Assembly: GCA_937968015.1 (NCBI GenBank)
Contig: CALBSO010000050.1
Coordinates: 98,606-162,605, forward strand
DNA: 64,000 nt
From: an uncultured Thermomicrobia bacterium
Lineage (GTDB): Bacteria > Chloroflexota > Chloroflexia > Thermomicrobiales > JALYUS01
Direction of reading: 5' to 3'
The position numbers were made by a program, and so were the translations under genes. Below the pieces are notes generated by a model. It made no database searches. It worked only from the letters and a program-made list of their open reading frames with translations, and was not told the DNA's origin. Below, piece by piece: positions 51,505 to 60,315 of this stretch (positions are counted from its first letter, which is position 1; each line of letters begins with the position of its first letter).

Positions 51505-52995
51505 CTACGACGTGGCGACGATCGAGTTTGCCGCATGCGCGCGCTTCGTCGTCGTCGCGGTGAGACGCTGATGGGCACCGACGAACCATATGTGGTCTGC
51601 CTCGAGGCGTGCCCGCGACTCACTGATCGTCGCGCGCATGCGGTCAGGAGCGGGGCCACCGGGGAGGGAGCGGGCGGCGACGACCGCCGCCGGATCGAGG
51701 GCGCGCCGCACCATCTCCTCCGTGATCGGCACGCTTTGGCCGATGGCCGCTTCCCGCACGTCGGCTGCCGTTACCGCGTCCGCTTCCTTCCCCGCTGCTA
51801 GCGCGGTTTGCACGACACGCGCGGTGATGCCGTGCGCGGTGCGGAAGGGGAGACGAAACTCCCGCGCGAGGGTATCCGCCAGTTCCGTTGCTGTCGTGAA
51901 GCCCCGGCTCGCGAGCGCGGCCATCCGCTCCCGATTGACTTGCACCGTATCGAGTACCGCCGTGAAGAGCGTCAGGACATTCGCAGTGTGCTCGAAGGCG
52001 CGGTAGAGCGGGATCTGAATGTCGTCCTCGACATCATTCGTGTCGGCGAAGGCGGCGTTGTGCGTCATTGTCTGGACGGTTGCGGCATCGCCGTAGATGT
52101 AGGCAAGATGGGCGCGCAGGTGTTCCAGCACGACCGGGTTGCGTTTCTGCGGCATGATACTGCTGATCTGCACGAACGCATCGTCCACGCGGATGAAGCC
52201 GATTTCGATCCGCGCCCAGACGAGCAGATCGTAGAGGAAGCGGGAGAGCGACGACGCGCAGATGACGAGTGCGCTGACCGCTTCAATCATCGCGTCGGAC
52301 GCCCCGACCGCGTCGTAGCCGTTCTCGATCACGCCGTCGAAACCAAGCAGCGCGGCGACCCGCGTGCGATCAATCGGGAACGCCGTCGTCGTGAACGCCG
52401 CCGCGCCGAGGGGCGACTGATTGACGCGGGTGTACACCGCTTGCAACCGCGCGGTGTCCCGCTCCAGCGGTCCCCAGACGCCCGCGAGGTAATGCGCGAG
52501 TGTCGTCGGTTGCGCGGGCTGCGTATGCGTGTATCCCGGCATGACGCTTTCGACATGCTTCTCCGCAAGCGCGAGCAGCGACCCGCGGAAGGTGAGTATC
52601 TTCTCCATCACATCGAGGACCAGTTGGCGTGCGACGATCCGCCAGAGCGCCGCGCCGAGATCATTGCGGGAGCGCGCCAGTTGCAGGTTGCCGCCAATAT
52701 CCGCCCCCGCTTGTGCGATCAGTTCGCCCTCGACCATGAAGAAGAGGTCTTCCGCTGTCGGTGGCGCGGCGGCGACCACGCACTCGACGCCTTCCGCCGC
52801 CACGTTCTGAATCGCACGGAGCAACGCCGCTGCTTGCTCCTTCGGCAGAATCCCTTGCTCCGCGAGCATCACGACGTGTGCCGTGTTCGCCGCGAGCATC
52901 GGCCCGAAGAGCCGTTCTCGGGCGTTCGCCAGCGCTGGATCGAGCACGATCGCGCGGTAGACAGGATGGGGGAAGCCGGTCGCTGATTCTGACAT
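51505..52995 (-). CDS. Argininosuccinate-lyase-like (ArgH/fumarase superfamily) protein
   Basis: 496-aa lyase. SSIMPQKRNPVVLEHLRA is the flexible catalytic loop; ARSRNDLGAALWRI, PGYTHTQPAQPTTLAHYL and TNDVEDDIQ are the other superfamily blocks. True argininosuccinate lyases read SRNDQ and GSS.MPQKKNP; here Q is L and the first Gly of the loop is I. So this is probably an ArgH paralogue with another substrate. It is the last gene of the ABC uptake operon, 66 bases after the permease, and may cleave the imported compound. GAGGGAGG precedes ATG 52995. Confidence 0.82.
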   Translation of the reverse strand: MSESATGFPHPVYRAIVLDPALANARERLFGPMLAANTAHVVMLAEQGILPKEQAAALLRAIQNVAAEGVECVVAAAPPTAEDLFFMVEGELIAQAGADIGGNLQLARSRNDLGAALWRIVARQLVLDVMEKILTFRGSLLALAEKHVESVMPGYTHTQPAQPTTLAHYLAGVWGPLERDTARLQAVYTRVNQSPLGAAAFTTTAFPIDRTRVAALLGFDGVIENGYDAVGASDAMIEAVSALVICASSLSRFLYDLLVWARIEIGFIRVDDAFVQISSIMPQKRNPVVLEHLRAHLAYIYGDAATVQTMTHNAAFADTNDVEDDIQIPLYRAFEHTANVLTLFTAVLDTVQVNRERMAALASRGFTTATELADTLAREFRLPFRTAHGITARVVQTALAAGKEADAVTAADVREAAIGQSVPITEEMVRRALDPAAVVAARSLPGGPAPDRMRATISESRARLEADHIWFVGAHQRLTATTTKRAHAANSIVATS

Positions 52996-53016
52996 CTCTC
53001 CCTCCCTCCCCCCCGG

Positions 53017-53041
53017 CCCCTCTCCCTCAAGGGGCAAAGGG
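53017..53041. repeat. CCC/GGG hairpin repeat
   Basis: CCCCTCTCCC...GGGGCAAAGGG between the permease and the ArgH-like gene. Confidence 0.5.
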
Positions 53042-53060
53042 TGACTCGTCTCAGGTGAGG

Positions 53061-54110
53061 TCAAGACTTCAGTCCCGTCAGCGCGATGCCACGGATGATC
53101 TGTCGCTGGAAGATGGCGAAGACGATCACCACGGGCAGTGTCGCGAGCGAGGCGGAAGCCATGATGAGGTCATACGCGGAGCCGACATCGCTACTGAAGA
53201 AGGAAATACCGACCGGGATGGTGCGCAGTTTGTCAGCATTCGTGATAATTAATGGCCAGAGGAAAGCATTCCAGTTGCCGAGGAACGTGAAGATGCACAA
53301 GGCGGCGATGGCGGGCCGGACGCTCGGCAGTCCGATGCGCCAGTAGAGGCCGAACTCGCTCACACCGTCAATCCGCGCCGCGTCGAAGAGATCGTCCGGG
53401 ATGCTCTCGAAGAACTGGCGCATCAAAAAGACGCCGAAGCCGCTCATCAGTCCGGGGAACATGATGGACCAGTATCCCACCGCGTAATCGCCGATCCCCG
53501 TCACGTCGCCGCGCACCCAGTGATTGTTGACGCTCATCAGGTACCACGGCAGGACGAGCATCTCCGTCGGCACCATGAGGGTTGAGAGGATCATGATGAA
53601 GATCGCCCGCTTGCCGGGGAAGTTGTACTTCGCCAGTACGAACCCGGCGAGTGAGTCGAAGAAGGCGACAGAGAGCGTCGTGATGCCTGCGGTAATCAGA
53701 CTATTGAGGAACCAGCGCGGGAAGTGGGTCTTTTCCAGCACATTCGTGTAGTTCGTCAGCGTGGGATGCTGTGGGATCAGGCTCGTCGTGTAAATCTCCG
53801 GGTTCGGCTTGAATGAGGTTGAGAGCATCCAGAGGAAGGGCACGATCATGCACAGCCCGCCGAGCAGGAGCAGCAGGTAGAGCCACCACGGCCCGCCGAG
53901 CCAGTGACGCCGCCGCATGCCGATGGCCGCTTCCACGTCTGTGCGGGGCCGCGTTCGGGCAGCAGCGGTGGTTGTGGCGGCAGTCGCCATGAGGGGAGCC
54001 CGACCCCCCCGCCTGCCCATGCTGCCCAGAGGGCGCCCGCGCCCGCGCCCAGTTTGTCCATCCTGTCCAAAGGGCGCCCGGAAGGGGGTGGGGGTTCGAT
54101 CAGTATTCAT
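53061..54110 (-). CDS. Carbohydrate ABC transporter permease (MalG-like)
   Basis: 349-aa inner-membrane permease with six membrane segments from ~residue 75; the EAA loop, which contacts the ATPase, is DAARIDGVSEFGLYWRIGLP (~258). The first ATG (54110) overlaps the preceding permease's stop by 11 bases, suggesting coupling, but then the protein has an N-terminal extension of ~70 residues, part of it Gly/Arg-rich (GQDGQTGRGRGRPLG). ATG 53990 would give a more ordinary 309-aa protein. Works with the MalF-like permease and the binding protein upstream. The substrate is unknown, probably a carbohydrate or related polar compound. Confidence 0.9.
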   Translation of the reverse strand: MNTDRTPTPFRAPFGQDGQTGRGRGRPLGSMGRRGGRAPLMATAATTTAAARTRPRTDVEAAIGMRRRHWLGGPWWLYLLLLLGGLCMIVPFLWMLSTSFKPNPEIYTTSLIPQHPTLTNYTNVLEKTHFPRWFLNSLITAGITTLSVAFFDSLAGFVLAKYNFPGKRAIFIMILSTLMVPTEMLVLPWYLMSVNNHWVRGDVTGIGDYAVGYWSIMFPGLMSGFGVFLMRQFFESIPDDLFDAARIDGVSEFGLYWRIGLPSVRPAIAALCIFTFLGNWNAFLWPLIITNADKLRTIPVGISFFSSDVGSAYDLIMASASLATLPVVIVFAIFQRQIIRGIALTGLKS

Positions 54111-54987
54111 AGCGCCTCGTCAGTACGGTCAACTGGACGACGGTGATCACCAGGATCATCACGAAGAGCACGACGGTGATCGCCGCGCCGTAACCCATCC
54201 GTGCCGGGAGGGTCTGGAAGGAGAGTTGATAGACATAGAGCACGAGGCTCGTCGTGCTATTGAGCGGCCCGCCATTCGTCGTCAGGTTGCGGATCTGCGT
54301 GAAAATCTGTAGGGACTGGATGACGCCGATCACGGCAAGGAAGACGATCGTCGGGTTGAGGAGCGGCAGTGTCACGAAGCGGAAGCGCTGCCATGCCGTC
54401 GCACCGTCGAGCGCTGCCGCCTCGTAGAAGACATCGGGGATGCCCTCCAGCCCGGCGAGGAAGATAATCACCTGAAAGCCGAGCCCGTACCAGACCGTCA
54501 CGACCGTCACGGAGATCAGCGCCTGCCCCGTGCTGCCGAGAAAGCCCAGATCGCGAAACCCGAGGTTGTGAAGGATGTTGTTCAGGAGACCGTTCGGCTG
54601 ATACAGCCACCGCCAAATCCACGAGACCGCGACGAGGGCGGTGACGTAGGGCAGGAAATACAGAAAGCGCAGGAAACCCCGAAACTGATTTACCCGCTTC
54701 AGCCCGAGCGCGATGGCGAGGCTGACGATCAGGCCGACGGGCACGCCGTAGAGGACATACAGAAACGTGTTGAGGAGCGCGCGCCGGAAAATCGTGTCGT
54801 GCAGCAGGTCGCTGTAGTTGCCGAGACCACGGAACGTGTGCTCCGTGTCGAGCGGGTTGTAGTCATAGAGGCTCAACTTAAACGCCTGCACCGCCGGCCA
54901 GATCCGGATCGTCAGGAAGAAAACGAGCGGGATGAGCAGGAAGGCGTACGCCCACAGCCATCGCCGTTTGGCAAGCGTCAGGTGCAT
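54100..54987 (-). CDS. Carbohydrate ABC transporter permease (MalF-like)
   Basis: 295-aa permease with six membrane segments; EAA loop EAAALDGATAWQRFRFVTLP (~190-209). GGAG is 7 bases before ATG 54987. Second permease of the CUT1-type importer. A 13-bp hairpin (55005-55036) separates it from the binding-protein gene, as often seen where the binding protein must be made in excess. Confidence 0.92.
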   Translation of the reverse strand: MHLTLAKRRWLWAYAFLLIPLVFFLTIRIWPAVQAFKLSLYDYNPLDTEHTFRGLGNYSDLLHDTIFRRALLNTFLYVLYGVPVGLIVSLAIALGLKRVNQFRGFLRFLYFLPYVTALVAVSWIWRWLYQPNGLLNNILHNLGFRDLGFLGSTGQALISVTVVTVWYGLGFQVIIFLAGLEGIPDVFYEAAALDGATAWQRFRFVTLPLLNPTIVFLAVIGVIQSLQIFTQIRNLTTNGGPLNSTTSLVLYVYQLSFQTLPARMGYGAAITVVLFVMILVITVVQLTVLTRRYEY

Positions 54988-55004
54988 GAGAGCGCTCCGT
55001 CATC

Positions 55005-55036
55005 TGTAGGGGCAGGCCCCTGTGCCTGCCCCTACA
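55005..55036. repeat. 13-bp inverted repeat between binding-protein and permease genes
   Basis: TGTAGGGGCAGGC, six bases, GCCTGCCCCTACA: a perfect hairpin inside the operon. No T-run follows, so it is more likely an mRNA stabiliser or a REP element than a terminator. Confidence 0.75.
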
Positions 55037-55042
55037 ATGTCG

Positions 55043-56560
55043 TTACTTCTGATTCGCCCAATACTTGTCCATTATCGCCTGGACTTTGCCTTGCGCCTCT
55101 TTGACGGCGTCGGCGGGCGAGACGCCTTTGAGGATGACCTGATCCGTCGCGTCAATCACCGCCTGCCGGTCGTCCGCCTCGGAGATGTAGAAAGTGGCGT
55201 AGGCGTCACCGAGTTGCGAGACGAAGCCCTTGTACAAGGGGTCGTTCAGGAATTCCTGGCCGACCGATGGCGTGGCGGGCAACTCGCCGACCGCCGGAGT
55301 CCACTGCTTCTGGACGGCGGGAGAGGAGAGATAGTTGTTGAAGAGGGCCGCCGCAATAAATTTGTCGCCCTTCGGGTCGCCCGCCTTGCGCGTGATGCTG
55401 TTGCACCAGAAGGAGGCGAAGGTCGCCTTGCTCTTGTGCTCGGGCAGGGTCGCGATGCCGTAGTTAAGGGTCGGCGCGTCTGACTTCAGCGTGCTGATGC
55501 GGAAGTTGCCGTCCACCGTCAGCGCGGCGTGGCCGGTCTTGAAGGCGGTCGTGTCGTCCGTGTAGAAGCCCTTTTCCGCGACTTTTAATTTCGTCACCTG
55601 ATCGGTGTACCAGGTGAATGCCTCGACACCGAGCGGATCGCTCCAGTTCAGTTTCTTGCGGTCCTCGCTCATCGGCATGAGGCCATTCTGCCGGTTCAGG
55701 CACTCACGCCACCACGCGTGGCCCTGCCCGTCCGGCCCCCAGGTAATTCCTTCCTGCAGGAGTTTGCCGCTCGCGTCGCGCTTCGTCGTTGCCTGCGCGA
55801 CTTTGACGAGGTCTTCCCAGTTCTTCGGCGCGTCCGCGAAGCCCGCTTCCTTCAGCATGTCCTTGTTCCAGAAGAGAGCGAGGACGCGCACGGCGATCGG
55901 GGAGGCGTAGTAGGCGCCGTTGAACTTGGCCGCCTGCACCATGCCGTAGAAGTTCTTCTCCATCTTGTCCACGCTGAAGAGTTCGTCGGGCAACGGCTGG
56001 AGGAATTTGGATTGGACATAGGCTGGGAGCCAGCCGTAGTAGACATTGAGCGAATCCGGCCCCTGCCCTGCCTGCACTGCGGCGGCGACTTTCGTTTGGA
56101 AGTCGGCATAGGGGAAGTTGACGTGCTTGACGGTGATCTTCGGGTACTGCTTCTGGAAGTCAGGGATCAGTTTGTTGACGAGGTTCACCTTCGCGTCGAA
56201 CTGATACTGCCAGTACTCGATGGTGACCGCGTTCTTCGGCTCGTATGCCGAGGCGCCGGTGGATGGAGCGGCGGCGCTCCCTGTGACGCTCGTCGCGCTT
56301 GTCGCCGGGGCTGCCGCGCTCCCGCTCGCCGTCGTCGTGCTCGCACCGGTGGCCGGTGCGGTCGTCGCGGCGGGGGCAATCGTGGCGAACGGCGCGACCG
56401 TCGGGCCTTGCGTCGCGGCGGGCTTGGCAACGGTCGGGGTCGCGTTGCTGGAACCGCCACATGCCGCGAGCACCGCTGTCAGGACCCCACCCGCCGCCGT
56501 CCCGGCCGCGATACGGAGAAACCGTCGCCGCGTCACCTGTGTCGGAAACTGGTCGTCCAT
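55043..56560 (-). CDS. Extracellular solute-binding lipoprotein (carbohydrate type)
   Basis: 505-aa binding protein of the SBP family 1. The N terminus carries a twin-Arg motif and a lipobox: TRRRFLRIAAGTAAG, then LAAC/GG, so it may be exported by Tat and lipid-anchored. A Thr/Ala-rich linker (~38-105) precedes the fold, which starts at AVTIEYWQYQFDAK and includes PDFQKQYPKITVKHVNFPY and AGQGPDSLNVYYG. GGGAGGG lies 8 bases before ATG 56560. It delivers its ligand to the two permeases downstream. Confidence 0.92.
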   Translation of the reverse strand: MDDQFPTQVTRRRFLRIAAGTAAGGVLTAVLAACGGSSNATPTVAKPAATQGPTVAPFATIAPAATTAPATGASTTTASGSAAAPATSATSVTGSAAAPSTGASAYEPKNAVTIEYWQYQFDAKVNLVNKLIPDFQKQYPKITVKHVNFPYADFQTKVAAAVQAGQGPDSLNVYYGWLPAYVQSKFLQPLPDELFSVDKMEKNFYGMVQAAKFNGAYYASPIAVRVLALFWNKDMLKEAGFADAPKNWEDLVKVAQATTKRDASGKLLQEGITWGPDGQGHAWWRECLNRQNGLMPMSEDRKKLNWSDPLGVEAFTWYTDQVTKLKVAEKGFYTDDTTAFKTGHAALTVDGNFRISTLKSDAPTLNYGIATLPEHKSKATFASFWCNSITRKAGDPKGDKFIAAALFNNYLSSPAVQKQWTPAVGELPATPSVGQEFLNDPLYKGFVSQLGDAYATFYISEADDRQAVIDATDQVILKGVSPADAVKEAQGKVQAIMDKYWANQK

Positions 56561-56608
56561 CTGCATTTCCCTCCCGCGTGCCGGAGCCATCATGGCCCCG
56601 CTCTTCCC

Positions 56609-57589
56609 TTATCTCCCGATGCCGACTTTTTCCGGCGCTGCCGCCTCCGTACCGAGTGGAATGCCGAGTAGGCGCGCCGCATTCCCGCCGAAGATCAGTT
56701 GCAAATGATCGTGCGGGAAGCCCGCGAGGCGACAAATCTGCAACTGGTCTTGCAGATAGCGGAGCGCGAAGCCACGCGGGAACCACGAACTATCGCTGCC
56801 GAACAGAATGCGCTCCGGCCCGACCGTCTCGTAGAACTTATGGAAAAGATCGGCGAGCGTCAGTGGGTAGGGCATCCAGCGCACCCACTGGTTCGAGCCG
56901 GACGTATCCACATGCACATTTGGGCAGGCCCAGCAGAGAAACAAGAGATCGGTCACATACTGAATACCGAAATGCGGCACGACGAAGTTGACTTCGGGAA
57001 AATCTTTCGCGGCCTGTTCGAGATGCACCGGGCTGATCTTCTCGTTCCACGCGATGCCGCCCGCGCCGCCGAGCATGCCGTAGTGGAAGAGGATCGGCAC
57101 CTCATGCTTCGCGGCGACCTCCCAGATCGGGTAGTACCGCTCGTCGTCAATCCGCCAGTCGAGCGTCGGCGCGATCATCTTGTAGCCACGCAGGCCGAGT
57201 TCGGTGATGCCGCGCTCGAACTCCGCCGCCGCGCCGGGCTGGCAGGGATCGTGATGCGCGAGGCCGATGAAGTGGTCCGGGTGGCGGCGGCAGATCGCGG
57301 CGAGGCCGTCGTTGTCCGGCCCCGTGACGAAAACGACTTTGTCGAGGCCGTACGTTACCGCCTCGTCGTTCCACATGTCCGCGTACTCTTCCCATGTTCG
57401 CTTCGTCTGCTCCGGTACTGGGAAGTCCCATGCGTATCGCCACTGCGCCCGCTCCGCCTCGACCGCCGTGCGCCGCTTCGCCATCCCGACCTCCGGGATC
57501 TGGCGCCGCATCGGTAGCTGTCGCCGCATCGTCGCCGGGAAAATCGGGAAGTGAACGTGCCAGTCAATGATCTGCAAGTCCTGGAACAT
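56609..57589 (-). CDS. Amidohydrolase-family metal-dependent hydrolase (ACMSD-like TIM barrel)
   Basis: 326-aa Amidohydro_2-type enzyme. IIDWHVHFPIF near residue 8 gives the H-x-H metal pair; FHYGMLGG and VVPHFGIQY supply two further His, and ILFGSDSSWFPRG the Asp. This is the layout of ACMSD/uracil-lyase-like decarboxylases and lactonases. GGAGG precedes ATG 57589. It is inside the uptake operon, next to the binding protein, so it probably acts on the imported compound or an intermediate. Confidence 0.86.
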   Translation of the reverse strand: MFQDLQIIDWHVHFPIFPATMRRQLPMRRQIPEVGMAKRRTAVEAERAQWRYAWDFPVPEQTKRTWEEYADMWNDEAVTYGLDKVVFVTGPDNDGLAAICRRHPDHFIGLAHHDPCQPGAAAEFERGITELGLRGYKMIAPTLDWRIDDERYYPIWEVAAKHEVPILFHYGMLGGAGGIAWNEKISPVHLEQAAKDFPEVNFVVPHFGIQYVTDLLFLCWACPNVHVDTSGSNQWVRWMPYPLTLADLFHKFYETVGPERILFGSDSSWFPRGFALRYLQDQLQICRLAGFPHDHLQLIFGGNAARLLGIPLGTEAAAPEKVGIGR

Positions 57590-57736
57590 CAGCACCTCCA
57601 CTTCAAACGACGTAACCACGAAGAGACGCAGGAAAGAGAAAAATTCAGACAGACGCGGTTGGTTTCGCCCCCTGTATCTCTCGGGTCTGCGTGATTCTCC
57701 TTTTCATCACTATCGAAAGGGCATGGGATGAGGTCC

Positions 57737-58177
57737 TCAACCCGATGTGCCGGTCGTGCGGTCGTAGGGGATGATCTTGTCCCATTCGTCGGCGGCGGAG
57801 CGGGCGACGACGGCGACAATCGGTTCGGTGTCGCTCATGTTGAAGACTTCGTGTGGGACGCCCGGCTCGATGAAGATGAAGTCGCCCGCCTTGTTCTCGA
57901 TCACCTTCTTGCACCCCTCGCCGTACTCATGGCGGACATGACCGTGCAGGATATAGAGCATCACCTCGAAGCCATCATGGATGTGGGCATAGGCGACGCC
58001 GCCGGGCGGCACGGTCGCGACATTCATCGAGAGGTGCTGCGCCTTCGTGTTTTTGCCGGACAGGCCGAGTGCGTAGTTGATGTTATTCCACTCGCGGACC
58101 TTCTCGCTGCCCCGGATGCAGGCAATGCCATCATGGTCTTCGACTCTTGGTGCGGAACCGTTCTCGTGCTCTCCCAC
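57737..58177 (-). CDS. Cupin-domain protein
   Basis: 146-aa single-cupin protein. Motif 1 GGVAYAHIHDGFEVMLYILHG with metal-binding His residues; motif 2 GDFIFIEPGVPHEVFN. The GTG at 58177 is preferred as start, 8 bases after AGGAGGG; longer frames lack a site. Small cupins of this type act as dioxygenases, isomerases or lactoylhydrolases. It is the first gene of the uptake operon, 147 bases upstream of the amidohydrolase. Confidence 0.84.
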   Translation of the reverse strand: MGEHENGSAPRVEDHDGIACIRGSEKVREWNNINYALGLSGKNTKAQHLSMNVATVPPGGVAYAHIHDGFEVMLYILHGHVRHEYGEGCKKVIENKAGDFIFIEPGVPHEVFNMSDTEPIVAVVARSAADEWDKIIPYDRTTGTSG

Positions 58178-58557
58178 CGCCGTTTCCCTCCTATGAAGCG
58201 CACGATCGTTCGCTGATAACGCACGCATCGTAGCCGGGTTCGTGGTGCGTCGCAAGGGGCGAGGACCGAAACCTGGGGCGATTGCATACGCTCTTGCGCA
58301 TAATTGTCAACGCGCGAGCAAGCAACGGATGCGTCTCAAAGCCGGTAGGTCTGCCGGGAGAGACCGTTCCCGGCAGCAGCAGCGATGACTGACCCCGACT
58401 TTTGGACGCATCCCAGGGAATTCGACTTGACACCACGGCGAGCCGTCATACCATACAATGCAGCGGGAACGAGGGAACACGCAATCAGACGACGCCCATG
58501 CGCGGGCGAACGAGAGATGTCGCGCGATGCAGCCAGGATCGCGGAGAGGCGGAGACG
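58178..58557. other. Intergenic region between divergent transcripts
   Basis: 380 bases between the cupin operon and the acyl-CoA ligase. It should hold both promoters. A TTGACA at 58427-58432 and TACAAT at 58454-58459 are 21 bases apart, too far for a confident promoter. CCGGGAGAGACCGTTCCCGG near 58360 can form a short hairpin. No ORF I would call a gene. Confidence 0.55.
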
Positions 58558-60216
58558 ATGGAACCAACGATGCAGGACTATCCGCTCACCGTTCAACATG
58601 TCTTGTGGCGGATCGAGAAACTCTTCCGGCGCAAGGAGATCGTCACCAAGCGTGAGACGGGCATCCATCGTTACACCTACGGCGATTTCGCCGCGCGCGT
58701 TCATCAGGTCGCCCACATGCTCGAACGGCTCGGCGTCCGGCCCGGCGACCGGGTGGGGACGCTCGCGTGGAATAATGAGCGGCATCTCGAACTTTATTAC
58801 GCCATCCCATGCATGGGCGCCGTCCTTCACACACTCAATCTGCGCCTCTTCCCGGAGCAACTGGCATTTGTGATCGAGGACGCCGGGGACAAGGTGCTCT
58901 GTGTGGACAAGTCGCTCATCCCGATCCTCAACAAGATCGCGGGGAAGATTCCGACCGTCGAGACGATCATCGTCCTCAATGACGGCGGCGACCTGCCGGA
59001 GCACGACCTCGGCGCGATGCGGGATTACGAGACGTTGATTGCAAGCGAGCCGACCTCCTATGACTGGCCGACGCTCGATGAGCGTGCCCCGGCGGGCGTC
59101 TGCTACACCTCCGGCACGACGGGCAACCCGAAAGGTGTCGTCTACAGCCATCGCTCGCAGTTTCTCCACACAATGGGCGTTCTGCAGAAGGGCTGCCTCA
59201 ATCTCGGCGAGGAGGATGTCGTCCTCCCCGTCGTGCCGATGTTCCACGCCAATAGTTGGGGGCTGCCCTACGCGGCGGGGATGGCGGGGGCGAAACTCGT
59301 CCTGCCTGACCGCTGGATGGGCGACGGCGCGACGCTCATTGAACTCAGTCAGACAGAGGGCGTTACTGTGCTTGCGGGGGTACCGACGATCTGGATCAAC
59401 CTGCTCAGGCAGATCGAGTTGACTGGCGCCCGATTGCCGAAGGTGCATACCGTTGTCTGTGGCGGCTCAGCGATCCCGCCCGCGCTGATGGAAGGGATGG
59501 AGAAGCAGGGACTTCGGATGCTCCACGCATGGGGCATGACGGAAACCTCGCCGCTCGGCACCGTCTCCATCCCGCGCTCGTGGCAACCGGCGGACGAAGC
59601 GCTTGGAATCCGGCTGAAGCAAGGGCCGCCGATCCCCGGCGTCGAACTGCGTATCGCCGATCTCGCTACCGGCGCGGAACTTCCGTGGGATGGCGAGGCA
59701 TTCGGGGAGGTGCAGGTGCGCGGGCCGTGGGTTGCACGCGGCTACCATCACAACGCCGACCCCGGAAAACTGACCGACGACGGCTGGTTCAAGACGGGCG
59801 ATGTCGCGACGATTGACCCGGACGGCTTCGTCGCCATCGTTGACCGCACGAAAGATGTCATCAAGTCCGGCGGCGAGTGGATTTCCACGATCGAACTCGA
59901 AGGCACGATCATGGCGCATCCGAAGGTGCTGGAAGCGACCGTCGTCGGCCTCGCGCATCCGCAATGGGTCGAGCGGCCCGTCGCCTTCGTCGTCACCAGG
60001 CCGGAGCATGCGGGCATGGTAACACCGGAAGAGATTCGCGGCTTCCTCACGGACAAGGTCGCGCGCTGGTGGATCCCGGACGAGATTCGATTCATCGCGG
60101 AGATCCCGAAGACCTCCGCGGGCAAATTCGACAAGAAAGTCCTGCGCGCCCAGGCCGCCCCGCTTGAGAGCAATGAGCAACGAGCAATGAGCAACGAGAC
60201 GAGCAGGCAGCAGTAG
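58558..60216 (+). CDS. Long/medium-chain fatty-acid-CoA ligase (AMP-binding)
   Basis: 552-aa acyl-CoA synthetase of the ANL superfamily. AMP-binding motif YTSGTTGNPKG (~183-193), substrate-site HAWGMTETSP, DGWFKTGDVATIDPDGF and VDRTKDVIKSGGEWIS (hinge), and the C-terminal catalytic Lys in TSAGKFDKK. Activates a carboxylic acid with ATP and CoA. GGCGGAG precedes ATG 58558. The last ~15 residues (SNEQRAMSNETSRQQ) are encoded by a GAGCAAYGAGC repeat and are clearly not part of the fold. Divergent from the uptake operon. Confidence 0.92.
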   Translation: MEPTMQDYPLTVQHVLWRIEKLFRRKEIVTKRETGIHRYTYGDFAARVHQVAHMLERLGVRPGDRVGTLAWNNERHLELYYAIPCMGAVLHTLNLRLFPEQLAFVIEDAGDKVLCVDKSLIPILNKIAGKIPTVETIIVLNDGGDLPEHDLGAMRDYETLIASEPTSYDWPTLDERAPAGVCYTSGTTGNPKGVVYSHRSQFLHTMGVLQKGCLNLGEEDVVLPVVPMFHANSWGLPYAAGMAGAKLVLPDRWMGDGATLIELSQTEGVTVLAGVPTIWINLLRQIELTGARLPKVHTVVCGGSAIPPALMEGMEKQGLRMLHAWGMTETSPLGTVSIPRSWQPADEALGIRLKQGPPIPGVELRIADLATGAELPWDGEAFGEVQVRGPWVARGYHHNADPGKLTDDGWFKTGDVATIDPDGFVAIVDRTKDVIKSGGEWISTIELEGTIMAHPKVLEATVVGLAHPQWVERPVAFVVTRPEHAGMVTPEEIRGFLTDKVARWWIPDEIRFIAEIPKTSAGKFDKKVLRAQAAPLESNEQRAMSNETSRQQ

Positions 60217-60312
60217 CAGGCAGCGGGCAGTAGTATTCATTATCACCACATGGCATCCGATGCATCAGTGCACCGGGTCCCACTCATTGCTGTCGCTCGT
60301 TGCTCGTTGCGC
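60169..60312. repeat. GAGCAAYGAGC repeat and its inverted copy
   Basis: Near-tandem units of GAGCAATGAGCAACGAGC run from the 3' end of the acyl-CoA ligase gene; the inverted form (CTCATTGCT, then CTCGTTGCTCGTTGC) lies at 60283-60312 at the end of the MFS gene. Shorter GAGCAATGAG/CTCATTGCTC pieces occur at 51388-51425. A dispersed, low-complexity hairpin element. Confidence 0.6.
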
Positions 60313-60315
60313 CCA

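Noticed and set aside
57600..57650. ACCACGAAGAGACGCAGGAAAG stretch as part of a gene
   Set aside because: It resembles a common low-complexity intergenic sequence; no frame continues from the neighbouring amidohydrolase.
58427..58459. TTGACA and TACAAT upstream of the acyl-CoA ligase
   Set aside because: Spacing of 21 bases is too long for a standard promoter; kept only as a remark on the gap.
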